This document shows, piece by piece, positions 1 to 10,222 of a DNA stretch of 64,000 bases. The notes under the pieces are model-generated. The model ran no database searches. It was not told the origin of the DNA and saw only the letters and a program-made list of their open reading frames with translations. The first letter of the stretch is position 1. Every line of letters starts with the position of its first letter. Position numbers and translations under genes: made by a program. Origin of the DNA: Enterobacter cloacae subsp. cloacae ATCC 13047 (GTDB lineage Bacteria > Pseudomonadota > Gammaproteobacteria > Enterobacterales > Enterobacteriaceae); contig NC_014121.1 of the NCBI RefSeq assembly GCF_000025565.1, forward strand, positions 4,612,216-4,676,215. The letters run 5' to 3'.

Positions 1-954
1 AAACGTCGCTTCATCACGGCAGTGGCTCATCAGGATACGCTCGGCACCGAACATCTCCGGCACTTCCGTCAGCACCGTCGTTCCCCCGTTGGCGATCACA
101 TAGTCCGAGAAGCGGCCCAGCATTGGGTTCGCGGTGATGCCGGAAAGACCGTCCGAGCCACCACACTCCAGCCCAAACTTAAGCTCGCTCAGCTTGCCCG
201 GCTCACGTTTATCGTGGCGCATCGCCTCATACAGCTGGTGCAGTTGCTCAACGCCCGCTTCCACTTCATCATCCTGATGCTGACACACCATAAAGTGCAC
301 GCGCTCAGGGTCAAACTCGCCCAGCGTCTCCCGGAAGGCATCCACCTGGTTGTTCTCGCAGCCCAGGCCAATCACCAGCACCGCTCCCGCGTTCGGATGA
401 CGCACCATGTTTTGCAGCATGGTACGGGTGTTGATGTGATCGTCACCCAGCTGTGAACAGCCGTAGGTGTGGCTGAACAGGTGCACGCCGTCAATGCCTT
501 CGGCATCGTGAGTCTCTTTCAGGAAACGCGTCTGGATTTGACGCGCGATCCCGTTCACGCAACCGACTGTCGGGAGGATCCAGAGTTCGTTGCGGATCCC
601 TACCTCACCGTTGGCGCGGCGGTAGATCTGCACCTCACGATCCGCCGCCTGCTCCTCTTGCGCATGGAAATCAGGTTGATAGCTGTACTCGTCCAGATCG
701 CTCAGATTGGTGCGGGTATTGTGGGAATGAATGTATTCACCCGGCGCAATATCCGCCAGCGCATGGCCAATCGGTAAACCGTACTTCACCACGTTCTCCC
801 CTTTCATAATGGGGATCAGGGCAAACTTATGTCCACGTCCAATGGCCTGGCGCAACGTGACCGATTGATTACCGAAAGTGACCTCTGTTCCTTCGGTCAG
901 ATCTGCCAGCGCGACGCCGACGTTATCCAGCGAATGGATTTTGATGTAGTGCAT
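1..954 (-). CDS. uxaA: Altronate dehydratase, partial (C-terminus beyond window)
   Basis: Dehydrates D-altronate to 2-keto-3-deoxygluconate in cytoplasmic galacturonate catabolism. The first 318 codons are present, read leftward from ATG at 954; the family is usually near 495 residues, so about a third lies outside the window. The N-terminus (MHYIKIHSLDNVGVALADL) is the SAF-like domain. Family motifs visible are the GLGCENNQ stretch and, nearer the cut end, GLECGGSDGLSGITANP, which aligns with the [17 protein letters not shown] stretch of the galactarate dehydratase garD in this same window. It lies 17 bp downstream of uxaC on the same strand, so the two form a uxaCA operon. The cut is caused by the window edge; no frameshift is visible in the part present. 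Confidence 0.95.
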   Translation of the reverse strand, partial: MHYIKIHSLDNVGVALADLTEGTEVTFGNQSVTLRQAIGRGHKFALIPIMKGENVVKYGLPIGHALADIAPGEYIHSHNTRTNLSDLDEYSYQPDFHAQEEQAADREVQIYRRANGEVGIRNELWILPTVGCVNGIARQIQTRFLKETHDAEGIDGVHLFSHTYGCSQLGDDHINTRTMLQNMVRHPNAGAVLVIGLGCENNQVDAFRETLGEFDPERVHFMVCQHQDDEVEAGVEQLHQLYEAMRHDKREPGKLSELKFGLECGGSDGLSGITANPMLGRFSDYVIANGGTTVLTEVPEMFGAERILMSHCRDEATF

Positions 955-971
955 ATCAACCTCAAACGGGC

Positions 972-2576
<1,605 letters not shown>

Positions 2577-2592
2577 CTACAAAGAATCATAC

Positions 2593-2614
2593 ATTTGTGA
2601 TGTCACTCACCTTT
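2593..2614. promoter_or_regulatory. CRP-like binding site
   Basis: TGTGA, six bases, then TCACC (2596-2611) matches 9 of 10 core positions of the CRP consensus TGTGA-N6-TCACA. Its place between divergent sugar-acid catabolic genes fits catabolite control. Binding is inferred from sequence only. Confidence 0.6.
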
Positions 2615-2615
2615 T

Positions 2616-2633
2616 AAAGTTGTATGACAAGTT
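2616..2633. promoter_or_regulatory. Putative ExuR operator upstream of exuT
   Basis: TTGTATGACAA (2620-2630) fits the FadR-subfamily GntR operator pattern TNGTNNNACNA and lies in a wider imperfect palindrome (AAGTTGT...ACAAGTT). It is six bases from the CRP-like site. A second element with the same pattern lies before exuR. Assignment to ExuR rests on the neighbouring regulator gene. Confidence 0.55.
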
Positions 2634-2856
2634 ATCTTTTCGCCGTCGCAAACACGCAGCCGACGGAATGCATTACCGGTGTCAGACATCGGATTTAACG
2701 GTACGGAAACCGACTTATGCACGCTTATTTATGGCAAGGTTCGGGCCGTTCCGGGACGTTCTCCCGGTTACGCCCCTCCCGTTACACAGCCCTCCCCCAA
2801 ACCGGTGAGAGGTTGCCGTGCCCTGGCACGGAAATAACATAACGATGAGGTTTTAG

Positions 2857-4155
2857 ATGCGTAAAATTAAAGGGTTACGTTGGTATATGATCGCACTGGT
2901 GACGCTCGGCACCGTGCTGGGCTACCTCACGCGTAACACCGTGGCAGCCGCCGCGCCCACGTTGATGGAAGAGCTGCACATCTCCACGCAGCAATACTCC
3001 TACATCATTGCCGCCTACTCCGCGGCTTATACCATCATGCAGCCTGTTGCAGGCTATGTGCTGGACATTCTCGGTACCAAAATCGGTTATGCCTTCTTCG
3101 CCATCGCCTGGGCGGTGTTCTGCGGTGCAACGGCGCTGGCAGGCAGCTGGGGTGGCCTGGCGCTGGCACGCGGCGCGGTAGGTGCGGCGGAAGCGGCGAT
3201 GATCCCGGCAGGGCTGAAAGCCAGCTCTGAGTGGTTCCCGGCAAAAGAGCGTTCTATTGCGGTCGGTTACTTCAACGTCGGCTCGTCCATCGGGGCGATG
3301 ATTGCCCCTCCTCTGGTGGTGTGGGCCATCGTCATGCACAGCTGGCAGATGGCGTTTATTATCTCTGGCGTACTGAGCTTTGCCTGGGCCATGGCGTGGC
3401 TGGTGTTCTATAAACACCCGCGTGACCAGAAAAAACTGTCTGAAGAAGAACGCGAGTACATCATTGGCGGTCAGGAAGCGCAGCACCAGACCAACAACGG
3501 CAAAAAAATGTCCGTCTGGCAGATCCTGGGGACCCGTCAGTTCTGGGGTATCGCGCTGCCACGCTTCCTGGCTGAACCGGCCTGGGGCACCTTTAACGCC
3601 TGGATCCCACTGTTCATGTTTAAGGTCTATGGCTTTAACCTGAAAGAGATCGCCATGTTCGCCTGGATGCCCATGCTGTTCGCTGACCTGGGCTGTATCG
3701 TGGGTGGTTACCTGCCGCCACTGTTCCAGCGCTGGTTTGGGGTGAACCTGATTGTTTCCCGTAAGATGGTCGTGACCATGGGCGCGCTGCTGATGATTGG
3801 CCCGGGGATGATCGGCCTGTTCACCAGCCCGTACGTGGCTATCGCCCTGCTGTGCATCGGTGGTTTTGCACACCAGTCGTTATCCGGTGCGCTGATTACC
3901 CTCTCGTCTGACGTGTTCGGCCGTAACGAAGTGGCAACGGCCAACGGCCTGACCGGGATGGCCGCCTGGACCGCAAGTACCCTGTTTGCGCTGGTGGTGG
4001 GTGCGCTGGCGGATACCATCGGTTTCAGCCCGCTGTTTGCGGTACTGGCTATCTTCGACCTGATGGGGGCAGTCGTTATCTGGACGGTGCTGAAAAGCAA
4101 ATCTGCCGACGAACTGGCGAAAGAGTCCCTCGGGGGACCGGCGACGCAGAGTTAG
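2857..4155 (+). CDS. exuT: Hexuronate:proton symporter, MFS family
   Basis: Imports glucuronate and galacturonate across the inner membrane. The 432-residue product has the 12-helix major facilitator layout with the anion:cation symporter signature region (NYLTRNTVAAAAPTL-like N-terminus, here GYLTRNTVAAAAPTL). ATG at 2857 follows an ACGATGAGGTTTT leader with a GAGG ribosome binding site. It is divergent from uxaC and followed by a terminator and then exuR, the classical exu regulon layout. Regulation by ExuR and CRP is inferred from the upstream sites. Confidence 0.95.
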   Translation: MRKIKGLRWYMIALVTLGTVLGYLTRNTVAAAAPTLMEELHISTQQYSYIIAAYSAAYTIMQPVAGYVLDILGTKIGYAFFAIAWAVFCGATALAGSWGGLALARGAVGAAEAAMIPAGLKASSEWFPAKERSIAVGYFNVGSSIGAMIAPPLVVWAIVMHSWQMAFIISGVLSFAWAMAWLVFYKHPRDQKKLSEEEREYIIGGQEAQHQTNNGKKMSVWQILGTRQFWGIALPRFLAEPAWGTFNAWIPLFMFKVYGFNLKEIAMFAWMPMLFADLGCIVGGYLPPLFQRWFGVNLIVSRKMVVTMGALLMIGPGMIGLFTSPYVAIALLCIGGFAHQSLSGALITLSSDVFGRNEVATANGLTGMAAWTASTLFALVVGALADTIGFSPLFAVLAIFDLMGAVVIWTVLKSKSADELAKESLGGPATQS

Positions 4156-4198
4156 CATTGCTGTGCCGGGTGGCGCTGCGCTTACCCGAGCTATAAAA

Positions 4199-4223
4199 CC
4201 AGCCGCCTCCGGGCGGCTTTTTT
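4199..4223 (+). terminator. Rho-independent terminator after exuT
   Basis: GC-rich hairpin AGCCGCC/GGCGGCT followed by a run of six T (4218-4223), 45 bp after the exuT stop. Confidence 0.85.
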
Positions 4224-4255
4224 AATGGCAAAATCTGGAGAGTGGCATGCAAAAG

Positions 4256-4266
4256 TGGTATAACAA
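4256..4266. promoter_or_regulatory. Putative ExuR operator upstream of exuR
   Basis: TGGTATAACAA matches the FadR/GntR pattern TNGTNNNACNA and sits 30 bp before the exuR start, a position suited to autoregulation. It resembles the element at 2620-2630. Confidence 0.55.
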
Positions 4267-4296
4267 ATCATCCGCCGTACCCTGCCTGGAGCGCAT

Positions 4297-5073
4297 ATGG
4301 AAATCACCGAACCACGTCGTTTATATCAACAACTTGCTGCCGAGCTGAAAGATCGCATCGAGCAAGGGGTCTATCTTGTCGGTGACAAACTCCCCGCTGA
4401 GCGCTTCATAGCCGATGAAAAAAACGTGAGCCGCACCGTGGTGCGTGAAGCGATCATCATGCTGGAAGTGGAAGGTTACGTTGAGGTTCGCAAAGGTTCC
4501 GGCATTCATGTGATTTCTAATCAGCCTAAACACTCTCCTGTTGCGGACGAAAGCCTGGAATTTGCCAGCTATGGTCCGTTTGAGCTGCTCCAGGCCCGCC
4601 AGCTCATTGAAAGCAACATTGCGGAATTTGCGGCAACCCAGGTGACCAAGCAGGACATCATGAAACTGATGGAGATCCAGGAGAACGCCCGCAAGGAAAA
4701 ATGTTTCCGCGATTCGGAGTGGGATCTGCAGTTCCACGTTCAGGTGGCACTGGCAACGCAAAATACGGCGCTGGCCGCAATTGTAGAAAAAATGTGGACT
4801 CAGCGCGTTCACAACCCGTACTGGAAAAAACTGCATGATCATATCGATTCACGTACGGTGGATAACTGGTGTGACGATCACGACCAAATCCTCAAGGCGC
4901 TGATTCGTAAAGATCCCCACGCCGCGAAACTGGCCATGTGGCAGCACCTCGAGAACACCAAGCAGATGCTGTTCAATGAGACCAGTGACGACTTCGAATT
5001 TAACGCCGACCGTTATCTTTTTGCGGATAATCCTGTCGTTCACCTCGATACCGCGTCAAGTCAGGCAAAATAG
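4297..5073 (+). CDS. exuR: GntR-family repressor of the hexuronate regulon
   Basis: A 258-residue FadR-subfamily GntR regulator. It has an N-terminal winged helix (residues about 8-75, with [20 protein letters not shown] and the recognition-helix region [16 protein letters not shown]) and a C-terminal helical FCD ligand domain with conserved histidines ([12 protein letters not shown]). ExuR represses exuT, uxaCA and uxaB and is released by hexuronates (family knowledge). ATG at 4297 has a CTGGAG ribosome binding site. A palindromic element before it suggests autoregulation. Confidence 0.95.
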   Translation: MEITEPRRLYQQLAAELKDRIEQGVYLVGDKLPAERFIADEKNVSRTVVREAIIMLEVEGYVEVRKGSGIHVISNQPKHSPVADESLEFASYGPFELLQARQLIESNIAEFAATQVTKQDIMKLMEIQENARKEKCFRDSEWDLQFHVQVALATQNTALAAIVEKMWTQRVHNPYWKKLHDHIDSRTVDNWCDDHDQILKALIRKDPHAAKLAMWQHLENTKQMLFNETSDDFEFNADRYLFADNPVVHLDTASSQAK

Positions 5074-5416
5074 TTTGCCTCCGTGCTGGCAGGCGCTTCG
5101 CTGCGCCTTCCCGCGCTTATGGGTAAGCAAAACATATATAGTGTCAGCCTTTGTAAATCCCCTCGCTCACTTCCAGGGCTTACGCCAAAATCATCACACC
5201 CTGCAAATTCTGTGACGCAGAACGTTGGGCTTTGTTACAATTGGATTCAATTCCTTATTTTGTAAGTTAGTGCTTGCTAACCAGCCAATTAACAGGGAAC
5301 AGTGTTGGCCACACCGCAATGTGTCCGCGAGCGACCATAATGAAATCACAACAATGTCGCCGTGCTGTTTGTCCCGGATAACAGGCGTGACGTTAACCGA
5401 TTTCCAGGAACACTGA
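5074..5416. other. Intergenic region between exuR and yqjA
   Basis: A 343-bp gap with no supported gene. It contains a REP-like GC-rich inverted segment near 5083-5118 and then AT-rich sequence that probably carries the yqjA-mzrA promoter. The E. coli promoter is known to respond to CpxR, but I could not pick a clear CpxR box here. Confidence 0.5.
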
Positions 5417-6079
5417 ATGGAACTTTTGACCCAACTACTGAATGCCCTCTGGGCTCAGGATTTCGAAACGCTGGCCAACCCTTCCATGATTGGCATGCTC
5501 TATTTTGTCCTGTTTATGATCCTGTTCCTTGAGAACGGTCTGCTGCCTGCGGCCTTTTTGCCTGGCGACAGTTTGCTGGTGCTGGTCGGCGTGCTGTGTG
5601 CCAAAGGGGCGATGGCGTTTCCGCAAACCATTTTTTTACTGACCGTCGCCGCCAGCCTCGGCTGCTGGGTGAGCTACATCCAGGGACGATGGCTTGGCAA
5701 TACGCGGATCGTGCAGAACTGGCTTTCGCACCTTCCGGCGCATTATCACCAGCGGGCGCACCATCTTTTCCATAAGCACGGTCTTTCCGCACTGCTGATT
5801 GGCCGCTTTATTGCGTTTGTACGTACTTTGTTGCCGACCATCGCGGGTCTGTCAGGTCTCAGCAGCACTCGCTTCCAGTTCTTTAACTGGATGAGCGGCC
5901 TGCTGTGGGTGCTGATCCTCACCACGCTGGGCTATGCGCTGGGTAAAACGCCGGTCTTCATGAAGTATGAAGATCAGCTGATGTCATGCCTGATGCTGCT
6001 GCCTGTCGTCCTGCTGGTCTTCGGCCTGATCGGTTCACTGGTTGTCCTGTGGAAGAAAAAATACGGAGCCAGGAGCTAA
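5417..6079 (+). CDS. yqjA: DedA-family inner membrane protein
   Basis: A 220-residue DedA/SNARE-associated membrane protein. In E. coli YqjA supports membrane energetics, alkaline and osmotic tolerance and drug resistance together with the paralogue YghB. Family motifs are [16 protein letters not shown] near residue 35 and [19 protein letters not shown] near residues 130-148, with four or five hydrophobic segments. ATG at 5417 has an AGGAAC ribosome binding site. mzrA begins 2 bp after its stop, so the two are co-transcribed. Confidence 0.95.
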   Translation: MELLTQLLNALWAQDFETLANPSMIGMLYFVLFMILFLENGLLPAAFLPGDSLLVLVGVLCAKGAMAFPQTIFLLTVAASLGCWVSYIQGRWLGNTRIVQNWLSHLPAHYHQRAHHLFHKHGLSALLIGRFIAFVRTLLPTIAGLSGLSSTRFQFFNWMSGLLWVLILTTLGYALGKTPVFMKYEDQLMSCLMLLPVVLLVFGLIGSLVVLWKKKYGARS

Positions 6080-6081
6080 CC

Positions 6082-6465
6082 ATGGTTATCTCAGCGCTCA
6101 CCCTGCGTCGTTGTGCGTACGCACTGATCGCCCTGGTGCTTATCAGCGCCATGCTTCTGGTCTGGAGCGCGCTTTCGCATCAGGAGTCTACGCTGGCCAT
6201 TCGCCCGGTTAATCAGGGTGTCAGCGTACCGGATGGGTTTTCTGTCTGGCACCATCTGGATGCCAACGGGATCCGCTTTAAAAGTATCACCCCACAAAAC
6301 GATGTGTTACTGATCAAGTTTGACTCCCGTGCGCAGAGCGCGGCCGCGAAAGTGGTGCTTGACCGCACGCTGCCGCAGGGATACATCATTGCCCAGCAGG
6401 ACGATGACAGCCGGCCAGCGGCCTGGCTGTCGCTGATTCGCGATACGTCGCATCGATTTGGATAA
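6082..6465 (+). CDS. mzrA: Modulator of EnvZ/OmpR
   Basis: A 127-residue bitopic inner membrane protein with a cytoplasmic N-terminus, one helix (residues about 11-30, YALIALVLISAMLLVWSAL) and a periplasmic domain. In E. coli MzrA links the CpxA/CpxR envelope stress response to EnvZ/OmpR by contacting EnvZ. The ATG at 6082 gives the family N-terminus MVISALTLRR and lies 2 bp after yqjA with an AGGAGC ribosome binding site. The longer in-frame reading from 5986 overlaps yqjA and is rejected. Confidence 0.9.
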   Translation: MVISALTLRRCAYALIALVLISAMLLVWSALSHQESTLAIRPVNQGVSVPDGFSVWHHLDANGIRFKSITPQNDVLLIKFDSRAQSAAAKVVLDRTLPQGYIIAQQDDDSRPAAWLSLIRDTSHRFG

Positions 6466-6607
6466 TTACCAGGATTCCGAATCTTTTCACTCACTTTGGT
6501 GAATCCCCCGTTTACTTACTATGCTTAAGTACGCGGAGCACCCCTCAAATGTTCTCCGCTTAGTCTGGATAGCGGCGTATGCCGCAACACAATGGAAGGT
6601 TTCGATA

Positions 6608-6976
6608 ATGAAATTCCGCATTACTCTGGCTTTGGCCCTTTTATCTTTAAGCACTGCCTCCTTCGCCACTTCTCTCTGTCAGGAGAAAGAGCAGGATATA
6701 CAGCGTGAGATCGGTTATGCCGAAAAGCACAACAACCAGCATCGTGTTGAGGGGCTGAAAAAAGCGCTGAGCGAAGTGAAAGCGAACTGTTCAGACAGCC
6801 AACTGCGTGCCGATCACCAGAAAAAAATCGCTGAACAGAAGGACGAGATAACCGAGCGTCGTCACGACCTGCAGGAAGCGAAAGAGAAAGGGGATGCGGA
6901 AAAAATTGCCAAGCGCGAGAGAAAGCTGAAAGAAGCGCAGGACGACCTGAAAGCGCTGGAAGCTCGCGATTATTGA
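6608..6976 (+). CDS. yqjC: DUF1090 periplasmic coiled-coil protein
   Basis: A 122-residue protein with a signal peptide (MKFRITLALALLSLSTASFA, cleavage after residue 20) and a highly charged helical region full of Lys, Glu and Arg (residues about 55-118), likely coiled coil. Two cysteines (SLCQEKE and ANCSD) could form a periplasmic disulfide. The molecular function is unknown. ATG at 6608 is chosen because it starts the signal peptide and follows AAGG; an upstream ATG at 6521 adds an unrelated segment. It is the first gene of the yqjC-D-E-K run. Confidence 0.92.
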   Translation: MKFRITLALALLSLSTASFATSLCQEKEQDIQREIGYAEKHNNQHRVEGLKKALSEVKANCSDSQLRADHQKKIAEQKDEITERRHDLQEAKEKGDAEKIAKRERKLKEAQDDLKALEARDY

Positions 6977-7005
6977 GTTAACGGAAATCTCAACAGGAGA
7001 AAATC

Positions 7006-7311
7006 ATGTCAAAAGATACGACGTCTGAACATCTGCGCGCTGAACTGAAATCCCTGGCTGACACCCTTGAAGAGGTGCTGAACTCCTCCGCCGATAAATC
7101 AAAAGAAGAGGTCAGCAAACTGCGCAGTAAAGCGGAGCAAGCGCTGAAAGAGAGCCGTTATCGCCTGGGTGAAACCGGTGATGCGCTGGCAAAACAGACA
7201 CGTGAAGCCGCAGCGCGTGCTGACGAATATGTTCGCGATAATCCGTGGACGGGTGTCGGTATTGGTGCCGCAATCGGTGTGGTACTGGGCGTACTGCTGA
7301 CGCGTCGTTGA
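7006..7311 (+). CDS. yqjD: DUF883 ribosome-associated membrane protein
   Basis: A 101-residue protein of the ElaB/YgaM/YqjD family: a soluble helical N-terminus rich in Lys/Glu (residues 1-75) and a C-terminal tail anchor with a glycine-rich helix (VGIGAAIGVVLGVLL, about residues 84-98) ending in TRR. In E. coli YqjD anchors ribosomes to the inner membrane in stationary phase. An AACAGGAGAAA ribosome binding site precedes ATG 7006. yqjE starts one base after its stop. Confidence 0.95.
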   Translation: MSKDTTSEHLRAELKSLADTLEEVLNSSADKSKEEVSKLRSKAEQALKESRYRLGETGDALAKQTREAAARADEYVRDNPWTGVGIGAAIGVVLGVLLTRR

Positions 7312-7312
7312 T

Positions 7313-7711
7313 ATGGAAGATCCTCGTCACGCACAAGGGCCTGCTAACAACGTCCTCGGCATCGGCCAGCGTATCTTAACGACGCTGGTCGGGATTGCCG
7401 AAACGCGCGTCCGGCTGGCAGTGGTAGAGCTGGAAGAGGAGAAAGCCAACCTCTTCCAGATGCTGCTGATGCTTGGACTGACCATGCTCTTCGCCGCGTT
7501 TGGTCTGATGAGCCTGATGGTACTCATCATCTGGGCCATCGATCCGCAATATCGACTCAACGCGATGATTGCCACCACCGTCGTTTTGCTGGTTGCAGCA
7601 CTGATTGGCGGTATCTGGACGATGCGCAAAGCGCGTAAGTCCACTTTCCTGCGCCATACGCGCCAGGAGCTGGCGAACGATCGCGCTCTGCTGGAGGATG
7701 ACAAACCGTGA
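7313..7711 (+). CDS. yqjE: YqjE family inner membrane protein
   Basis: A 132-residue Actinobacterial holin-like/YqjE (DUF1469-type) protein with two hydrophobic helices (about residues 45-70 and 80-105) flanked by charged ends. Function unknown; it is always coupled to yqjD and yqjK. ATG at 7313 is one base after the yqjD stop, and its own TGA overlaps the GTG start of yqjK, so translation is probably coupled along the operon. Confidence 0.92.
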   Translation: MEDPRHAQGPANNVLGIGQRILTTLVGIAETRVRLAVVELEEEKANLFQMLLMLGLTMLFAAFGLMSLMVLIIWAIDPQYRLNAMIATTVVLLVAALIGGIWTMRKARKSTFLRHTRQELANDRALLEDDKP

Positions 7712-8004
7712 GCGATAAAGCCGAACGTGAAAAGCGAAAAGCCTTTCTGTTAAGTCAGATCCAGCAGCAACGGCTGGATCTGTCTGCCAGCCGCCGCGAC
7801 TGGATTGATGCGACGCGTCGGTTTGACCGTGGCTGGAACACCTTCCTGAGCCTGCGTTCCTGGGCTCTGGTTGGCAGCAGTGTGATGGCAATCTGGACGA
7901 TCCGTCATCCGAATATGCTGATCCGTTGGGCCCGACGCGGCTTTGGTGCCTGGAGCGCCTGGCGCTTGGTGAAAGCGACGATTCGCCAGCAGCAGCTTCG
8001 CTAG
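7708..8004 (+). CDS. yqjK: YqjK-like family protein
   Basis: A 98-residue basic protein (E. coli YqjK has 99) beginning at GTG 7708, overlapping the yqjE stop by four bases in a GTGA arrangement. The N-terminal half is helical and charged; a weakly hydrophobic segment lies near residues 50-65. Function unknown. It ends the yqjCDEK run and is followed by a REP pair. Confidence 0.9.
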   Translation: MSDKAEREKRKAFLLSQIQQQRLDLSASRRDWIDATRRFDRGWNTFLSLRSWALVGSSVMAIWTIRHPNMLIRWARRGFGAWSAWRLVKATIRQQQLR

Positions 8005-8010
8005 CCTTCT

Positions 8011-8082
8011 CGCCGGGTGGCGGCTACGCCTTACCCGGCCTACTTTTGAATCGTAGGCCGGGTAAGCGCAGCGCCACCCGGC
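8011..8082. repeat. Inverted REP pair (BIME-like)
   Basis: Two REP units in opposite orientation (about 8011-8043 and 8053-8082), each with the GCCGGGTGGCG...CGCCTTACCCGGC core typical of enterobacterial REP sequences, lie between yqjK and yqjF. Similar units occur at 36901-36932 and 48958-49028. Confidence 0.85.
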
Positions 8083-8258
8083 AAAATTCCCCCAGTCTCC
8101 CTTACTCAATATCTTTGAAAAAGATTGACAGTTTTCCTTGCTAACAATCGCCAACCGTCACGTTTATGATGCTCTCCATCGACAGCAAAGACGCGGTATC
8201 TACCCGAATTTGCAGAGAAATAATGTTCAGCCGCTGATGTGGTTTCCTGGAGAGTAAA

Positions 8259-8651
8259 ATGAAAAAATTAGAAGATGTTGGTGTACTGGTAGCACGTATT
8301 CTGATGCCAATTCTGTTCATCGTTGCAGGTTGGGGCAAAATCACCGGTTATGCGGGTACCCAGCAGTATATGGAAGCCATGGGCGTTCCGGGCTTCATGC
8401 TGCCACTGACCATTCTGCTTGAGTTCGGCGGCGGCCTGGCGGTACTGTTCGGCTTCCTGACCCGTACCACGGCGCTGTTTACTGCGGGCTTCACCCTGCT
8501 GACGGCGTTCATCTTCCACAGCAACTTTGCTGAAGGCGTGAACTCCCTGATGTTCATGAAAAACCTGACCATTGCGGGTGGCTTCCTGCTGCTGGCTGTC
8601 ACCGGCCCGGGCGCATACAGCATCGACCGCGTTCTGAATAAGAAATGGTAA
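8259..8651 (+). CDS. yqjF: DoxX-family inner membrane protein
   Basis: A 130-residue DoxX/DUF417-type protein with four predicted helices and the family opening RILMPILFIVAGWGKITGY. In E. coli the yqjF promoter responds to 2,4-dinitrotoluene breakdown products through the LysR regulator YhaJ, whose gene lies 1.6 kb downstream here. Its role may be in handling quinone-like compounds, in line with the neighbouring glutathionyl-hydroquinone reductase yqjG. ATG at 8259 follows CTGGAGAG. Confidence 0.93.
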   Translation: MKKLEDVGVLVARILMPILFIVAGWGKITGYAGTQQYMEAMGVPGFMLPLTILLEFGGGLAVLFGFLTRTTALFTAGFTLLTAFIFHSNFAEGVNSLMFMKNLTIAGGFLLLAVTGPGAYSIDRVLNKKW

Positions 8652-8673
8652 GCACGCTATACTGAATAAACAC

Positions 8674-8700
8674 AAAGCGAGGAGACCTCTCCTCGCTTTT
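8674..8700 (+). terminator. Terminator after yqjF
   Basis: Perfect hairpin AAAGCGAGGAG/CTCCTCGCTTT ending in TTTT, placed between yqjF and yqjG. Confidence 0.85.
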
Positions 8701-8723
8701 GCTATCTGACGGAGGAGAAAAAA

Positions 8724-9710
8724 ATGGGACAACTCGTAGACGGCGTCTGGCAGGATGTCTGGTATGACACCAAATCCACCGGTGGACGCTTCAAGCGCTC
8801 TGTTTCGGCCTTCCGTAACTGGCTTACCGCCGATGGTGCTCCCGGCCCGAGTGGCGAAGGTGGCTTTGCGGCCGAGAAAGATCGTTATCACCTCTATGTT
8901 TCCCTCGCCTGCCCGTGGGCGCACCGCACGCTGATTGTGCGCAAGCTGAAAGGCCTCGAATCCTTAATTCCGGTGTCGGTGGTGAACCCGCTAATGCTGG
9001 AAAACGGCTGGACGTTCGACCATGATTTCCCTGCTGTGACGGGTGATGAACTGTATCATCACGATTTCCTCTACCAGCTTTATCTGCGCGCCGACCCGCA
9101 CTACACCGGGCGCGTCACCGTACCGGTTCTGTGGGATAAGAAAAACCAGACGATTGTCAGCAATGAGTCTGCGGAGATCATCCGCATGTTCAACACCGCC
9201 TTCGACGCCCATGGCGCGCGCGCCGGGGATTACTATCCGGTTGAGCTGCGAGACAAAATCGATGAGCTGAACAGCTGGATTTACGACAACGTTAATAACG
9301 GCGTTTACAAGGCCGGTTTTGCCACCAGCCAGGAAGCCTACGACGAAGCGGTTGGAAAAGTCTTTGAATCTCTTGAGCGTCTGGAGCAGATCCTCGGCCA
9401 GCACCGCTACCTGACGGGCGATCGTCTGACGGAAGCGGATATCCGTCTTTGGACGACGCTGGTTCGTTTTGATCCGGTCTATGTCACCCACTTTAAGTGT
9501 GACAAACACCGCATCAGCGATTATCTGAACCTGTATGGTTTCCTGCGCGACATCTACCAGATGCCGGGAATTGCCGAAACGGTCGATTTTGACCATATCC
9601 GCACCCACTATTTCCGCAGCCACAAAACCATTAACCCGACGGGTATTATCTCCATCGGGCCGTGGCAGGATCTGAATGAACCCCACGGGCGCGACGTTCG
9701 TTTTGGATAA
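8724..9710 (+). CDS. yqjG: Glutathionyl-hydroquinone reductase
   Basis: A 328-residue Xi-class glutathione transferase (ECM4/YqjG family) that reduces glutathionyl-hydroquinones to hydroquinones using glutathione. The catalytic cysteine is Cys63 in the motif ACPWAHR. The thioredoxin-like domain covers about residues 45-165 and the all-helical GST C-domain about 175-310, including RYLTGDRLTEADIRLW. ATG at 8724 follows GGAGGAGAAAAAA. It has its own terminator and follows yqjF, to which it may be linked in quinone detoxification (inference). Confidence 0.96.
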   Translation: MGQLVDGVWQDVWYDTKSTGGRFKRSVSAFRNWLTADGAPGPSGEGGFAAEKDRYHLYVSLACPWAHRTLIVRKLKGLESLIPVSVVNPLMLENGWTFDHDFPAVTGDELYHHDFLYQLYLRADPHYTGRVTVPVLWDKKNQTIVSNESAEIIRMFNTAFDAHGARAGDYYPVELRDKIDELNSWIYDNVNNGVYKAGFATSQEAYDEAVGKVFESLERLEQILGQHRYLTGDRLTEADIRLWTTLVRFDPVYVTHFKCDKHRISDYLNLYGFLRDIYQMPGIAETVDFDHIRTHYFRSHKTINPTGIISIGPWQDLNEPHGRDVRFG

Positions 9711-9715
9711 ATATT

Positions 9716-9742
9716 AAGGGCATCGTGAGATGCCCTTTTTTA
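9716..9742 (+). terminator. Terminator after yqjG
   Basis: Hairpin AAGGGCATC/GATGCCCTT followed by T-run (TTTTTT), 6 bp after the yqjG stop. Confidence 0.88.
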
Positions 9743-9815
9743 ATTCACAATCTCCATCTATCCTTACCTCGATCGCTTAGAAAACAAGTGATTGACTGAT
9801 AAATGAGGCAAGGAA

Positions 9816-10181
9816 ATGGATTGGTATTTAAACGTACTGCGCAACTACATTGGATTTGGTGGCCGCGCGCGCCGCAAAGAGTACTGGATGTTCATTCTGG
9901 TGAACTTCATTTTTGCTCTGGTGCTGAGCATCGTGGATAAAATTCTGGGCTGGGAGTGGGCGAGTGGGGAAGGCGTCCTTACATCGATTTATGCCATCTT
10001 TATTCTTCTGCCGTCCTGGGCCGTACAGTTCCGCCGGCTTCACGACACGGATCGTTCCGCCTGGTGGTTACTGCTGCTGTTAATCCCGGTAGTGGGATGG
10101 ATTGTGATTTTAATCTTCAACTGTCAGAGCGGGACGCCGGGTGAAAACCGCTTTGGTCCGGATCCGAAGATCGGCGCGTAA
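9816..10181 (+). CDS. yhaH: DUF805 inner membrane protein
   Basis: A 121-residue DUF805 protein with an opening typical of the family (NYIGFGGRARRKEYWMF), three to four hydrophobic helices and the motif RRLHDTDRSAWW near residues 72-84. Function unknown; E. coli has paralogues YhaH and YhaI side by side, only one of which is present here. An AAGGA ribosome binding site lies close to the ATG. Confidence 0.93.
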   Translation: MDWYLNVLRNYIGFGGRARRKEYWMFILVNFIFALVLSIVDKILGWEWASGEGVLTSIYAIFILLPSWAVQFRRLHDTDRSAWWLLLLLIPVVGWIVILIFNCQSGTPGENRFGPDPKIGA

Positions 10182-10187
10182 ATTTAT

Positions 10188-10220
10188 GCCCGATTGCGCT
10201 TAGGCACATCGGGCTTACTC
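10188..10220. terminator. Bidirectional terminator between yhaH and yhaJ
   Basis: GCCCGAT/ATCGGGC stem (10188-10214) lies between the convergent ends of yhaH and yhaJ, with T-rich sequence on the right and A/T-rich sequence on the left, so it can serve both genes. Confidence 0.65.
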
Positions 10221-10222
10221 TT

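Noticed and set aside
2620..2808. A 62-codon frame upstream of exuT
   Set aside because: It overlaps the ExuR-like operator, has no ribosome binding site and no recognisable product.
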